Below are positions 25,076 through 35,987 of a stretch of 64,000 nt of DNA, in pieces. The DNA is from Saccharopolyspora galaxeae (GTDB taxonomy: Bacteria; Actinomycetota; Actinomycetes; Mycobacteriales; Pseudonocardiaceae). Every line of letters begins with the position of its first letter. Position 1 is the stretch's first letter. A model generated the notes under the pieces. It was not told the DNA's origin, ran no database searches, and was given only the letters and a program-made list of their open reading frames with translations. Made by a program: the position numbers and the translations under genes. The DNA lies in NCBI RefSeq assembly GCF_016526145.1, contig NZ_JADDUE010000009.1:186001-250000 (forward strand), in the 5' to 3' direction.

Positions 25076-25639
25076 TCAGGTTCCTTGCGACGGCTGCCCG
25101 CGCCAGCTCAGCGCGACGCCTTCGGAGCGGAGCCAGTCGGCGAGCCGGTAGCCGTACCGGGCCAGCCCGTCCATCGCCGCGCACGCCGCGCGCATCGCGT
25201 GCTCCGCGGTCCGCTCGTCGAGCAGTTCCGCCCGCACCGCGAGCAGGTACTCGTCCACGTCCAGCAGCTCCGCGGTCCGGCCCTCCGCGACCTGCACGTC
25301 CAGGTAGTGGTCGACGGTGCGCCAGTGGTCCGGGCCCGGTTCGATGGCTGCGACGTCGACGTAGAAGTCCCAGCCGTTCGATTGGCCGGGCAGGAAGTTC
25401 CAGCGGGTGATCCGCAGGCGGTGGTCCGGCAGCAGCCAGGATTCCAGCGCCCGCAGCTTCGGGTGGTCGGGGACCGGCCGGGCGAGGTAGAGCCCGAACG
25501 GCTCCACCCGGTATTCGGCCACGTGACGAACGATCTGCTTGGGGTCGGTGTTGGTGCCCCGCACCAGGTCGAACAGCTCGACCTTCGGCGGGTGCACCGG
25601 CAGCCCGAGGTTTTCCGCGATCTCGCGTTGCGTGGTCAC
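25076..25639 (-). CDS. DUF402-domain (FomD-like) putative nucleotide phosphatase
   Basis: A 187-residue cytosolic protein from the GTG at 25639. DUF402 runs from about residue 45 to 160, with WLLPDHRLRITRWNF, GWDFYVDVAAIEPGPDHW and DHYLDVQVAEGR; the Asp residues in YVDV and YLDV are the expected metal ligands in characterised relatives. The C-terminal helix (AMRAACAAMDGLARYGYRLADWL) completes the family shape. It is divergent from uvrB; the intergenic space carries the uvrB damage promoter on the other strand. Substrate unknown; nucleoside diphosphate hydrolysis is a family-based guess. Confidence 0.8.
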   Translation of the reverse strand: MTTQREIAENLGLPVHPPKVELFDLVRGTNTDPKQIVRHVAEYRVEPFGLYLARPVPDHPKLRALESWLLPDHRLRITRWNFLPGQSNGWDFYVDVAAIEPGPDHWRTVDHYLDVQVAEGRTAELLDVDEYLLAVRAELLDERTAEHAMRAACAAMDGLARYGYRLADWLRSEGVALSWRGQPSQGT

Positions 25640-25701
25640 GTGGCAACCATAAGTCGCGAGACGCCTCTCACGGGAGGGGTGAACATCGGGTCCGGGCGTC
25701 G

Positions 25702-25723
25702 TGTCGGTGGGGGCTCGTACCCT
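25702..25723 (+). promoter_or_regulatory. RecA-NDp/PafBC-type promoter of uvrB
   Basis: TGTCGGTGG (25702-25710), a seven-base spacer and TACCCT (25718-25723) match the TTGTCRGTGG-N7-TAnnnT pattern. The GTG at 25731 starts 8 nt after the -10 box, so a leaderless transcript is predicted. The layout is the same as at polA. Confidence 0.72.
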
Positions 25724-25730
25724 CGGACAC

Positions 25731-27887
<2,157 letters not shown>

Positions 27888-27892
27888 GGTCG

Positions 27893-27923
27893 GCGCGGCG
27901 GAGGCCACGGGCGTCCGCCGCGC
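27893..27923 (+). terminator. Hairpin terminator after uvrB
   Basis: A 10-bp stem GCGCGGCGGA / TCCGCCGCGC with an 11-base loop, starting 5 bp after the uvrB stop and followed by GGTTCT. Confidence 0.7.
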
Positions 27924-28069
27924 GGTTCTAGGGTGCAGCGGCATTTCGCGTTACGTGTGATCCGGCCGGACAACCGCGGCATATTCCCGTCCGTCCCACT
28001 AATGCCGCAGTGCGCGATGGTTATTTCAACAAGCCGCTGGGCCGAACGGTTCTTTCTGCTGATTAATCG

Positions 28070-28099
28070 TTGACCGCGGTTTTGCGCGGTCAGTACGCT
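28070..28099 (+). promoter_or_regulatory. Promoter with overlapping palindrome before the ATPase/receptor gene pair
   Basis: TTGACC (28070-28075), an 18-base spacer and TACGCT (28094-28099) form a good sigma-70-type promoter. An 8-bp inverted repeat TGACCGCG / CGCGGTCA (28071-28078, 28085-28092) covers the -35 box and spacer, so a repressor could block it. The rest of the region from 27924 to 28176 is AT-richer than its surroundings and holds no gene. Confidence 0.55.
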
Positions 28100-28176
28100 C
28101 CCACTTCTTCTTCCGCCGGGTCGGTTTCTGGGGAATCGGTGGACCCGGAATTCGGTGCTACCGCAGGGGGGTGGGC

Positions 28177-30183
28177 ATGGCTCGGGATGCTGAGCGCTAC
28201 GCCACGCAGGTGCCGTTGCACGGCAGGGATCGGGAGATCGCCCTCGTCCGGGAGATGCTGGAGCGGCCGGAGCACGACGGTCGGCCCGCGAGCAGGCGGG
28301 TGCCGGTGCTGGTGTTCACCGGCGCGCGGGGCAGCGGGAAGACCGCATTGCTCGCGGATCTCGCGAACCGGTGCCGCGAGCGGATCCCGTTCGCCCGGCT
28401 GGACTGCGCGCGGCTCGAACGCGACCACCCGGACGGCGAGGAGCGCGGAGCGGCCAGGATGCCGCAGGTGCTGGCCGCGCTGGCCTTCCAGCTCAGCAGG
28501 CCGTGCCCGCGCTACGGCGCGGTGGAGTTCGCCCGGCTCATCACCGGGCAGCTGGCGCTGGAGCCGCAGATCGAGGTCGCGCAGTGGGAGAAGGCCCGCA
28601 ATCAGATCGACGAGGCGCTGCGGACCTATTCGCGGATCCCGGACCCGCCCGACTACCTGGGCGAGCTGGCCGGAGAACTGCTGACCACGGTGCCGGGCCT
28701 GCAGGACGCACCCGTCCAGACCGTCGCGCAGCGACTGCCCGGTTGGATCGTGTCCGCGGTGAACTCCGTCCGCAGCAGCCGCGGGAATCCCGCGGTGGGC
28801 CGGGACTGGTACGGCGAGCAGGACCGCGGGTTGAGCCTGCGCCCGATCGACGTGCTGGTCGACCTCAACCACAAAGCGCACGAGCCCGCCGCCGAGGGCG
28901 GTGACGAGGTCGGCGAGCTGCTGTGGGCGGCGTTCCTGGCGGACCTGCGGGAGGGCTTCGCCCGCGGACGGCGGGCCGAGGCCCGCACGCTCAATTGCAC
29001 GGTGCTGCTGGACAACGTGGACACGCCTGCCGGGCTGGCGCTGCTGGACGGGCTCACCGGAGCCCGTGAGCGGCGAGCGCACGGCATCGAGCCCGACCCG
29101 CTCACCGTGGTGGCGACCAGCCGCACGGACCTGTCCGCGCGCGGTCCCGGTGCCGCGGTCGCCTCGATCGAGTCGGCCTGCTACGCCGACGCGGTGCGCG
29201 GGGGAGTGCGGGCGCCGAGCCGGTATTCGGTGCGGCTGGACGACCTCTCGCAAGGCGCGGTGGGGAACATGGTCGCCGCGCTCGGGCCGAAGGTGCGGCA
29301 GCGGCAGGTCACCGCGGCGGTGCACCGGTTCACCGGCGGGCACGCGCTGTCCACCCGGCGGGTGCTGGACGCCCTGGCCGAGCAGGGGCTCGCGGAGGCG
29401 CAGCTGGGCTCGCTGCTGCCCTGCCCGGTCCGCCCGTCATCCCGGGAGGAACCGGTACCGCTGGAGGAGCTGCTGCTGGCCGAGCTGCTCGCCGGTTCCG
29501 AGGAAGCGGCCGCCGCGCTGATCACCACATCCGCGGCCCGCGATCTGGAGCAGGCGCTGCAGCTGGTCAACCAGAGCGCGCTGGCGCCGGAGGTGCAGAA
29601 CCGGCAGCAGGAGGTCTTCAGCGCGGCGCTGTGGAGCAGCGTCGACGCGGCTGCTCACCGCACCATGCCGCGGGTTCAGCGCACCCTGCTGCTGCGGCGG
29701 CTCGCTGCGCGCACCGAAGCGGACGCCGCGGACTGGTCGTCGGTGCACGGCTGGCTGCGCCGGTACTGCGAGAACCACGGCGACGAGGTCGGCGCGCTGC
29801 ACCACCGGCTGGCGGCAGGCGAGGTGCGGCCGGTCGCGGAGCGGATGACCGCGTTGCTGAAGGAGGTCGACGCGCACGAGTGGCTGCGCCGGCTGCACGC
29901 GGTCTGCGCGGCGCCGAACGAGCTCGAACCGGGCGGCTCGCCGGTCGGGAGGGTGCGCGAGCTGACCAGGTGGGCCGATGCGGCGAACGGGTCCGACTCC
30001 CATCCCGGTGCGCTGTTGGCGGCCGTGGCCCGCCTGGTGGTGGCGGTGTGGACGGCCGCGGACCCGCTGCTGGTGCCGGGTCGCGAGCTGCGCGGCGAGA
30101 TCGCCGCCGACCTGGACCAGATCGCGCCCCGTTCCGGGGAGGGCCTGGAGGCGTTCCGCGCGGAAGCGGACCGATACCGGTGA
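28177..30183 (+). CDS. Large P-loop NTPase (STAND/AAA-like), first gene of a two-gene cassette
   Basis: A 668-residue cytosolic protein with an N-terminal NTPase. Walker A VLVFTGARGSGKTALLADLA lies near residue 45 after HGRDREIALVREML, typical of AAA_16/STAND ATPases; Walker B-like TVLLDNVD and the sensor-like VVATSRTDL are near residues 280 and 310. A helical domain follows (TGGHALSTRRVLDALAEQGL, similar to STAND winged-helix parts), then an alpha-rich C-terminal half of unknown family. The ATG at 28177 is preceded by a GGGGG ribosome site; a GTG 6 bp upstream is also open. The next gene starts 15 bp after its stop. Function unknown; signal coupling to the membrane receptor is inference. Confidence 0.72.
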   Translation: MARDAERYATQVPLHGRDREIALVREMLERPEHDGRPASRRVPVLVFTGARGSGKTALLADLANRCRERIPFARLDCARLERDHPDGEERGAARMPQVLAALAFQLSRPCPRYGAVEFARLITGQLALEPQIEVAQWEKARNQIDEALRTYSRIPDPPDYLGELAGELLTTVPGLQDAPVQTVAQRLPGWIVSAVNSVRSSRGNPAVGRDWYGEQDRGLSLRPIDVLVDLNHKAHEPAAEGGDEVGELLWAAFLADLREGFARGRRAEARTLNCTVLLDNVDTPAGLALLDGLTGARERRAHGIEPDPLTVVATSRTDLSARGPGAAVASIESACYADAVRGGVRAPSRYSVRLDDLSQGAVGNMVAALGPKVRQRQVTAAVHRFTGGHALSTRRVLDALAEQGLAEAQLGSLLPCPVRPSSREEPVPLEELLLAELLAGSEEAAAALITTSAARDLEQALQLVNQSALAPEVQNRQQEVFSAALWSSVDAAAHRTMPRVQRTLLLRRLAARTEADAADWSSVHGWLRRYCENHGDEVGALHHRLAAGEVRPVAERMTALLKEVDAHEWLRRLHAVCAAPNELEPGGSPVGRVRELTRWADAANGSDSHPGALLAAVARLVVAVWTAADPLLVPGRELRGEIAADLDQIAPRSGEGLEAFRAEADRYR

Positions 30184-30198
30184 ATCAGGGGGAAGCTG

Positions 30199-31719
30199 AT
30201 GGCGCACGACGGATTCACTCCGCCGCAGCCGCGGACGGAGACCCGCAGACGGCGGAACCGCCGAATCGTGGCTGCGGCCGCGGTGGTGGTGCTGGTCCTG
30301 GCCGCGGGGATCGGCTGGTACGCGCGCGGGTGGGCGCTGGCCGCCCGGGTGCATTGCGGCAGCGGCTGGTGGGTCGATCCTGACCAGGTCGATCACGAGC
30401 ACGTGGAGCGGTGCATCGGAATCTCCGACTCCTCCACGTTCGGCAACGAGCGGCTCCGGGATGCCGTCGACCTGATCGGCGAGCAGAACGCCTTGGCGAC
30501 GGGCGATCCGGATCGTTCGGCGGTCACGGTCGCGGTGCTGATTCCCGTGCCGCGCCCCGACCAGGAATTCAGCCCGGCCTCGCAGGACCAGGTGGCGGCG
30601 CTGGCCGAAGGCGCCGCCAAGGCGCAGGAACACCTGAACGCGGCCAGGAGCGGCCCGGCGCTGCGCGTCGTGCTGGCCAACGAGGGCTCCGGTGAACAGG
30701 GCTGGCAGGCGGTGACCGGGCAGCTGGTGCGGATGAAGGACGATCGGCACCCGCTCGTCGCGGTGACCGGACTCGGGGTGAGCGTGGTCGAGACGTTGCA
30801 GGGCGCGCGGGCGCTGGACCGCGCGGAGCTGCCGATGGTGGGCGCGGTGCTCACCGCCAACGGCCTCGACGCGACCGGGCAGGTGGAGGGCGTGGATTCC
30901 ACCGTGTCCGGCGGCGGCCGGATCGAGGGGCTGTTCCGGGCGAGCCCGAGCAACGGAGCGGAGGCGCAGAAGCTGGACGAATACCTCGACGCGGCGCAGC
31001 CCGGCGGAGAGTACGCGCTGGTGCGGGACGCCAACCGCGCGGACTTCTACACCTACGGTCTGGCGAACTCGCTGCGGGATGCGTTCGCGGGGAAGGTCCA
31101 GCAGGGGCCGCCGGTGGTGTTCGGCGGCGACTCGGACCCCGGGTCGATCCGCAACCAGCTGAATCTGGTGGCCCGGCAGGTGTGCGGTCGCGGTGGGCTG
31201 CTCTACGGCGGACGCGCTTCGCTGCTGCCGGACTTCCTGGAGCGGGTGAGCGAACTCGAGTGCGGCAGCGGTCTCACCGTGGTCACCGGCTCCGACGCGG
31301 CCGGCCTGCGCCCGGCCGAGGTGCCGGAGGGCGTCAAGGTGGTCTACGCGGCGCTGGCCGACCCGGACGCGTTGCGCGCCTCGCCCGACCCGCTCGGGCA
31401 GAACTACCGGGACTTCGAGGGATCGTTCCTCCGCGACTTCCCGAAAGCCGACCTGGCCAACGGTTGGGCGATCATGGAGTACGACGCGATGCTCGCGGCG
31501 GGCACCGCCATCACCAACGCCACGGGCGGCAAGCTCACCGGCGCGCCGCCGTCGTCGCGCAGCGTGCTGAACAGCCTCCGCCAGCTCGGGCCGGACAACG
31601 AGGTGACCGGCGCGGGCGGGCTGTTCTGGTTCGACGCCGAGACCGGGGAGCCGCGGAACCACCCGGTCCACGTCGTGGAGGTCTCCGAGGGGCAGCGCAG
31701 GCCCGTCCCGGCGAACTGA
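30199..31719 (+). CDS. Membrane-anchored periplasmic-binding-protein-like receptor
   Basis: A 506-residue protein with a basic cytosolic N-terminus (TRRRRNRRIV), one membrane helix at about residues 27-48, and a large extracellular domain. That domain resembles type I periplasmic binding proteins (Peripla_BP_6, leucine-binding fold): VTVAVLIPVP, LNAARSGPALRVVLANEGS, HPLVAVTGLGVS, LPMVGAVLTANGLD and FRASPSNGAEAQKLDEYL are in the usual order. No lipobox is present and no ABC permease follows, so it is unlikely to be a simple importer component. GGGGGAA sits before the ATG. It is co-transcribed with the upstream P-loop NTPase and probably senses an extracellular ligand (inference). Confidence 0.75.
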   Translation: MAHDGFTPPQPRTETRRRRNRRIVAAAAVVVLVLAAGIGWYARGWALAARVHCGSGWWVDPDQVDHEHVERCIGISDSSTFGNERLRDAVDLIGEQNALATGDPDRSAVTVAVLIPVPRPDQEFSPASQDQVAALAEGAAKAQEHLNAARSGPALRVVLANEGSGEQGWQAVTGQLVRMKDDRHPLVAVTGLGVSVVETLQGARALDRAELPMVGAVLTANGLDATGQVEGVDSTVSGGGRIEGLFRASPSNGAEAQKLDEYLDAAQPGGEYALVRDANRADFYTYGLANSLRDAFAGKVQQGPPVVFGGDSDPGSIRNQLNLVARQVCGRGGLLYGGRASLLPDFLERVSELECGSGLTVVTGSDAAGLRPAEVPEGVKVVYAALADPDALRASPDPLGQNYRDFEGSFLRDFPKADLANGWAIMEYDAMLAAGTAITNATGGKLTGAPPSSRSVLNSLRQLGPDNEVTGAGGLFWFDAETGEPRNHPVHVVEVSEGQRRPVPAN

Positions 31720-31795
31720 TCACCGCTTCGGCAGGCGGGGACGGCGGGCCGCTACCGTGGCTCGCGACGTCGCTGATCGCCTTGGGGGAGTCGCC

Positions 31796-32908
31796 GTGGA
31801 GGCCGTTGTAGTCGGAGGTGGCGTCGCGGGTGCGGCCGCGGCGCTGGCGTTGGATGCGGCCGGGATCGGCGTCCGGGTGCTCGAAGCGGCGCCGCAGGAC
31901 GCGGTCGACGCCGGGGCGTTCCTCGTGCTGGCGGGCAACGGGATGCGGGCGCTGCATCAGCTCGGGGTTTCGCCGACGGCCGGATTCCGGCTGGAGACGG
32001 CGCGTTTCCTCAGCGCCGACGGAGTGGAACGCGCGGTGTCGGCGCTGGACGGTCACCTGTGTCTGCGGCGGGCCGAGCTGGTCGCGGAACTGCGGGCCGA
32101 GATGCTGCGGCGCGGGCTTCGGGTGGAGCACGACGCTCGGTTCGCCGCCGCCGAGCAGGACGGCGAGCGGGTTTCGGTGCGGCTGGCCGACGGACGGGAG
32201 GTGCACGGGGATCTGCTGCTCGGCGCGGACGGGCTGAACTCCGCCGTGCGGGCGCAGATCGATCCGGGTCCGCCGCGTTACGTGGGGCAGCAAGTCTTCT
32301 ACGGGACCGGCGCGGAAGTGCCGCACGAGCCGGGGCGCATCGAGATGATCACCGGGAGCGCGGTGAACTTCGGTTACGCCGTTTCGCCGCAGCGCCGGAC
32401 GTTCTGGTTCGCACGGCTGGCCGCGCCGCCGCTGGACCCCGGCGAGCCGGCGGCTTCGCGGCGTGCTCGGCTGCTCGCCGCGCTGCGGCCGGACGCGACG
32501 CCTGCGGCGGACGTCGTCGAGGCCGCGGACGAAGTGCTGGCCACCAACGCCCGGGACCTGGTGCCGCTTCCGAGGTGGCGCGCCGGCCGGATGCTGCTGC
32601 TGGGCGACGCCGCGCACGCGGCCTCACCGGCGACCGGGCAGGGCGCCGCGATGGCGCTGGAGGACGCGGTGCTGCTGGGCAAAGCACTGCGCGACCGCGA
32701 TCTCGACGTCTACGAGCGGTTGCGGCGGCCCCGCATGGAGCGCAACGCGGCGCGCAGCGCCCGCATGTCCATGGCGATCGACGCCGGCCACGCCGAGCGT
32801 CCGGAAGACGTCGAGCGGCTGCACCAGCGGCACATCGACGCACCGGACGACGATCCCGGCGAACTGCTGCGCTGGGACGTCGAGCTGCCGGACGTGGAAA
32901 CCGCCTGA
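31796..32908 (+). CDS. FAD-dependent aromatic monooxygenase-like protein
   Basis: Flavoprotein hydroxylase of the PHBH/UbiH class, 370 residues. The FAD-binding dinucleotide motif VVVGGGVAGAAAALAL is at the N-terminus, the LLLGADGLNSAVR part around residue 145, and the second FAD motif MLLLGDAAHAASPATGQG near residue 265, followed by ALEDAVLLGKAL. The GTG at 31796 follows GGGGGAG; 13 upstream codons are open but have no ribosome site. Substrate unknown; urate-, salicylate- and polyketide-type hydroxylases share this architecture. It ends at a strong hairpin. Confidence 0.85.
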   Translation: MEAVVVGGGVAGAAAALALDAAGIGVRVLEAAPQDAVDAGAFLVLAGNGMRALHQLGVSPTAGFRLETARFLSADGVERAVSALDGHLCLRRAELVAELRAEMLRRGLRVEHDARFAAAEQDGERVSVRLADGREVHGDLLLGADGLNSAVRAQIDPGPPRYVGQQVFYGTGAEVPHEPGRIEMITGSAVNFGYAVSPQRRTFWFARLAAPPLDPGEPAASRRARLLAALRPDATPAADVVEAADEVLATNARDLVPLPRWRAGRMLLLGDAAHAASPATGQGAAMALEDAVLLGKALRDRDLDVYERLRRPRMERNAARSARMSMAIDAGHAERPEDVERLHQRHIDAPDDDPGELLRWDVELPDVETA

Positions 32909-33060
32909 GCGTCCGCGGTTTCCGGAACCTTGTCGCCGGAGTCCGTGTCCGGACACTGTGGACGGTGGGCCGCCTGCGGAGACCGCCGGGGCACGGCACC
33001 CGCGTCCGGCCCGCTGACCGCACATCCTCGCGGTGAACGACCGGAAGCGAACAGCCCGCT

Positions 33061-33096
33061 CGTGACGGGCTGCCGGTTCAGCGGCAGCCCGTCACG
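33061..33096. terminator. Bidirectional hairpin terminator
   Basis: Perfect 15-bp stem CGTGACGGGCTGCCG / CGGCAGCCCGTCACG with a six-base loop, between the convergent monooxygenase and acyl-CoA dehydrogenase genes. Confidence 0.9.
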
Positions 33097-33103
33097 GAGT
33101 ACC

Positions 33104-34288
33104 TCACGTGAAAGCGCTCAGCCCGGTGATGGACTTGCCGACGATGAGCGTGTTCATCTCGCGGCTGCCCTCGAAGGAGTAGATCGCCTCGGCGTCGGCG
33201 AAGAACTTCGCGACCTCGTAGTCCAGCACGATCCCGTTGCCACCGAACAATTCCCGCGCCCACGCCACGACTTCGCGCATCCGCGTGGTGGTGAACGCCT
33301 TGGCCAGCGCGGCCTGATCCGCACCCGCCTTGCCTTCGGCGGTGAGCTGGTTGAGCCGCACCACCATGCCGAACATCGCGGTGACGTTGCCGAGCATCTT
33401 CACCAGCAGGTCCTGGATCATCTGGAAGCCGCCGATGGGTTTGCCGAACTGCTCGCGGCCGACCGCGTACTCGCGGGCCAGTTCGTAGGCCCGCAGCGCC
33501 ACCCCGAGCGCCTGCCACGCCACGCCGCCGCGGGTGCGGGCGAGGACCTTCGCGGTGTCCCGGAAGCTGTCGATGTTCTGCAGCCGGTCGGCCTCCGGAA
33601 CCCGGGCGCCGTCCAGCACGATGTCGGCGTTCTGCACGGTGCGCAGCGCGACCTTGCCTTCGATCTTGGTGGCGGTGACGCCGGGGGTGTCGTGGCCGAC
33701 GACGAAGCCCTTCACCTGGTCGTCGGCGACATCGCGGGCCCAGACCACGATCACGTCGGCGAAGGTGCCGTTGCCGATCCAGCGCTTGGCGCCGTCGAGC
33801 ACCCACTCGTCGCCGTCGCGGCGGGCGGTGGTGCGCATCCCGCCTGCGACGTCCGAGCCGCCCTCGGGTTCGGTCAGCGCGAACGCGCCGATCTTGTCCA
33901 TGCCGACCAGCTGCGGCATCCAGCGGTCCCGCTGCGCCTGGTCACCGCCGCCGTAGATGCTGCCCATGGCGAGGTTGTTGTGCACACCGGCGAAAACCGC
34001 CAGCGACGGATCGACGCGGTTGAGCTCGATGCTCAGGAAACCGGGGAACAGCGGGCTGCGCTGCTTGCCGTCGCCGAACTCCGGGTACGAGTAGCCCGCC
34101 AGCCGCAGCTTGGCGAACTTGCCGATCGCCTCGGGCGGGAATTCGGCGCGTTCCCATGCGCCATTGGCGATCGGGGCGATCTCGCGCTGCAGGTAGTCGC
34201 GGATCTCGGCGAGCTCGGCCCGCTCGGCGTCGCTGAGCAGCTCGGCGTAGCCGAAGAAGTCGGGTTCGGAGTTGGCCTTTCTGGGCAT
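33104..34288 (-). CDS. Acyl-CoA dehydrogenase, glutaryl-CoA dehydrogenase-like
   Basis: FAD enzyme of 394 residues that oxidises the alpha-beta bond of an acyl-CoA. N-terminal helical domain, then the middle-domain flavin motifs FALTEPEGGSD and KRWIGNGTFAD, then the C-terminal domain with AREYAVGREQFGKPIGGFQ. The catalytic Glu lies in YSFEGSREMNTLIVGKSITG, a placement and context matching the glutaryl-CoA/isovaleryl-type group, especially glutaryl-CoA dehydrogenase (xYEG...LILGRAITG). Last gene of a four-gene operon, 2 bp after the preceding stop. The natural substrate may be a dicarboxylic or branched acyl-CoA. Confidence 0.9.
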   Translation of the reverse strand: MPRKANSEPDFFGYAELLSDAERAELAEIRDYLQREIAPIANGAWERAEFPPEAIGKFAKLRLAGYSYPEFGDGKQRSPLFPGFLSIELNRVDPSLAVFAGVHNNLAMGSIYGGGDQAQRDRWMPQLVGMDKIGAFALTEPEGGSDVAGGMRTTARRDGDEWVLDGAKRWIGNGTFADVIVVWARDVADDQVKGFVVGHDTPGVTATKIEGKVALRTVQNADIVLDGARVPEADRLQNIDSFRDTAKVLARTRGGVAWQALGVALRAYELAREYAVGREQFGKPIGGFQMIQDLLVKMLGNVTAMFGMVVRLNQLTAEGKAGADQAALAKAFTTTRMREVVAWARELFGGNGIVLDYEVAKFFADAEAIYSFEGSREMNTLIVGKSITGLSAFT

Positions 34289-34290
34289 TG

Positions 34291-35241
34291 TTACCTCGCA
34301 GATTCGTCGTGCAGCGCTGCGCGCAGCGCCAGGTGCTTGCGGTCGCGCCGCTGGGAACGCGCCCGGTACGCCTCCGGGCCGGAGCCGTAGGCGGACTCGG
34401 TCTGCCCGGCGATCTCCTCGATCGCGCCGGAGGTCAGCGCCGGGTGGCCGAGATCGCCCCAGCGCCGGGCCATGCCGTGGCCGAGGTGCTGCATCATGTG
34501 CCGGATGCCGCCGGGGCCGCCGCCGAGGTGGAAGCTCTCGAACGGGCCGACGGTCGCGTAGCGGCCGCCGAGCGAGGACTTCATCACGGTGTCCAGCTCG
34601 TCGGCGCTGACCACGCCGTCCAGCACCAGCGAGATCGCCTCCTGCATCAGCGCGCTCTGCAACCGGTTGGCGACGAAACCGGAGACCTCCTTGTGCTCGC
34701 GCACCGGGGTCTTCCCGAGCGTGCGGTAGAACTCGATCGCCCGGGTGATCACCGGCTCCGCGGTGCGCTCGCCCGGCACGATCTCCACCAGCGGCACCAC
34801 GTGCGGCGGGTTGAAGGGGTGCGCGATCAACACGCGGGCAGCGTCCTGTTCGGACAGTTTCGCGGCGATCTCGGAGGCGACGATGCCGGAGCTGGACGAG
34901 GCCAGCACCGCTTCATCCGGTGCCAGCCGGGCGATTTCGGCGAAAAGGTCCTGTTTGGACTCGAGTCGCTCCGGTCCGTTCTCCTGCACCAGGTCCGCGT
35001 CGGCGACGGCCTCGGCGAGGTCGTGCACGGGGCGGACCCGGCTGCGCAGGTCTTCCGGGTCGGAGTCCGGTATTCCGGCCGACAGCGACGGAATCGCGTC
35101 GGCCACCAGCTGCTCCAGATCTTCGCGCGGGTCGGTGATCCGCACGTCGTGGCCGTGCGCGGCGAACAAGGCGGCCCACGACAGGCCGATGGTGCCCGCC
35201 CCGACCACCGCCACGTTCGTCCATTGTGGATCGCTCGGCAT
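34291..35241 (-). CDS. 3-hydroxyacyl-CoA dehydrogenase-type NAD oxidoreductase (carnitine dehydrogenase/lambda-crystallin-like)
   Basis: Cytosolic NAD-dependent dehydrogenase of 316 residues. The N-terminal Rossmann motif is VAVVGAGTIGLSWAALFAAHG, the catalytic-domain motifs are ASSSSGIVASEIA and AHPFNPPHVVPLVEIV, and GFVANRLQSALMQEAISLV belongs to the C-terminal helical domain. The single-module form resembles L-carnitine dehydrogenase and lambda-crystallin more than FadB. GAGGGA lies 5 nt before the ATG at 35241; a second ATG at 35253 overlaps the upstream stop as ATGA, so coupling is likely either way. It acts with the CoA-transferase and acyl-CoA dehydrogenase of the operon. Confidence 0.85.
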   Translation of the reverse strand: MPSDPQWTNVAVVGAGTIGLSWAALFAAHGHDVRITDPREDLEQLVADAIPSLSAGIPDSDPEDLRSRVRPVHDLAEAVADADLVQENGPERLESKQDLFAEIARLAPDEAVLASSSSGIVASEIAAKLSEQDAARVLIAHPFNPPHVVPLVEIVPGERTAEPVITRAIEFYRTLGKTPVREHKEVSGFVANRLQSALMQEAISLVLDGVVSADELDTVMKSSLGGRYATVGPFESFHLGGGPGGIRHMMQHLGHGMARRWGDLGHPALTSGAIEEIAGQTESAYGSGPEAYRARSQRRDRKHLALRAALHDESAR

Positions 35242-35249
35242 TTCTTCCC

Positions 35250-35987
35250 TCATTCGGCGAGGTAATCGTGGACCGGGCGCGCCGGACCCAGGGTGAGATC
35301 GGTGACGATGTGGCTGGCCGAGACGACCTCGCGCACCGGCAGATCCGCCAGCGGCGCCAGCGCGTGCTCGAACAGCTGCAGCCGAGCCGGGCCGGTGTAG
35401 GCCTCCTTGACCACGATGTCGGTGATCTGGGTGCGCACCAGCTCGGCGATCCGCGGCGCGGCGTCGTAGCCGGGCACCAGCTTGAGCATGAACGTGGGCA
35501 CCGTGATCTGCGCCTTCGCTTCGTCCAGGTCCAGCGCGTGGTGCTTGTAGCCCATCGTCGCGGTCGCCACCCGTTGCGAGCCGTAGTCCAACGTGCCCAC
35601 CAGAGCGGCGTGGTCGGCGAACAGCGCAGGCGAACCCATCACCTTCGGGTAGGCGCTGAGCTCCCGTCCCGCGGCGGTGGCGGGGAAGTTGTTCAGGTAC
35701 ATGGCGTGCAGGTACTCGCCGTGCTCGGAGCCGTGCCGCACCGGGATCGCCTGCCCGGACTCGACGTACGGGCCGAACGAGGTCACCTCGCCCATCTTCA
35801 TGATCTCGAAGCGCACCAGCGGCTCGTCGAACTCCAGCGGCTCCGGCACCACCGCCCGCAGCGCGTCCGGGTCGGTCCGGTACACGACGTTGAGGTACTC
35901 GCGGTCGGTGAACCGGGCCGCGGTGGGTGCGTACGCGGGGGCGCCGAGCGGGGTGGTGAAGCTGCGCAGGACTTCGTCACGCTTCAC
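35250..35987 (-). CDS. Acetoacetate decarboxylase-family protein
   Basis: A 245-residue member of the ADC family, whose characterised enzymes decarboxylate acetoacetate through a Schiff base, while ADC-like relatives are aldolases or dehydratases. The lysine expected to form the Schiff base lies in RELSAYPKVMGSP (about residue 115), matching the GYPK context. The beta-cone strands YLHAMYLNNFP and IVVKEAYTGPARLQLFEHA follow the family. It overlaps the upstream CoA-transferase stop by 4 bp (ATGA) and is tightly coupled to both neighbours. The presence of CoA enzymes suggests a keto acid or its lactone rather than free acetoacetate; this is inference. Confidence 0.85.
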   Translation of the reverse strand: MKRDEVLRSFTTPLGAPAYAPTAARFTDREYLNVVYRTDPDALRAVVPEPLEFDEPLVRFEIMKMGEVTSFGPYVESGQAIPVRHGSEHGEYLHAMYLNNFPATAAGRELSAYPKVMGSPALFADHAALVGTLDYGSQRVATATMGYKHHALDLDEAKAQITVPTFMLKLVPGYDAAPRIAELVRTQITDIVVKEAYTGPARLQLFEHALAPLADLPVREVVSASHIVTDLTLGPARPVHDYLAE

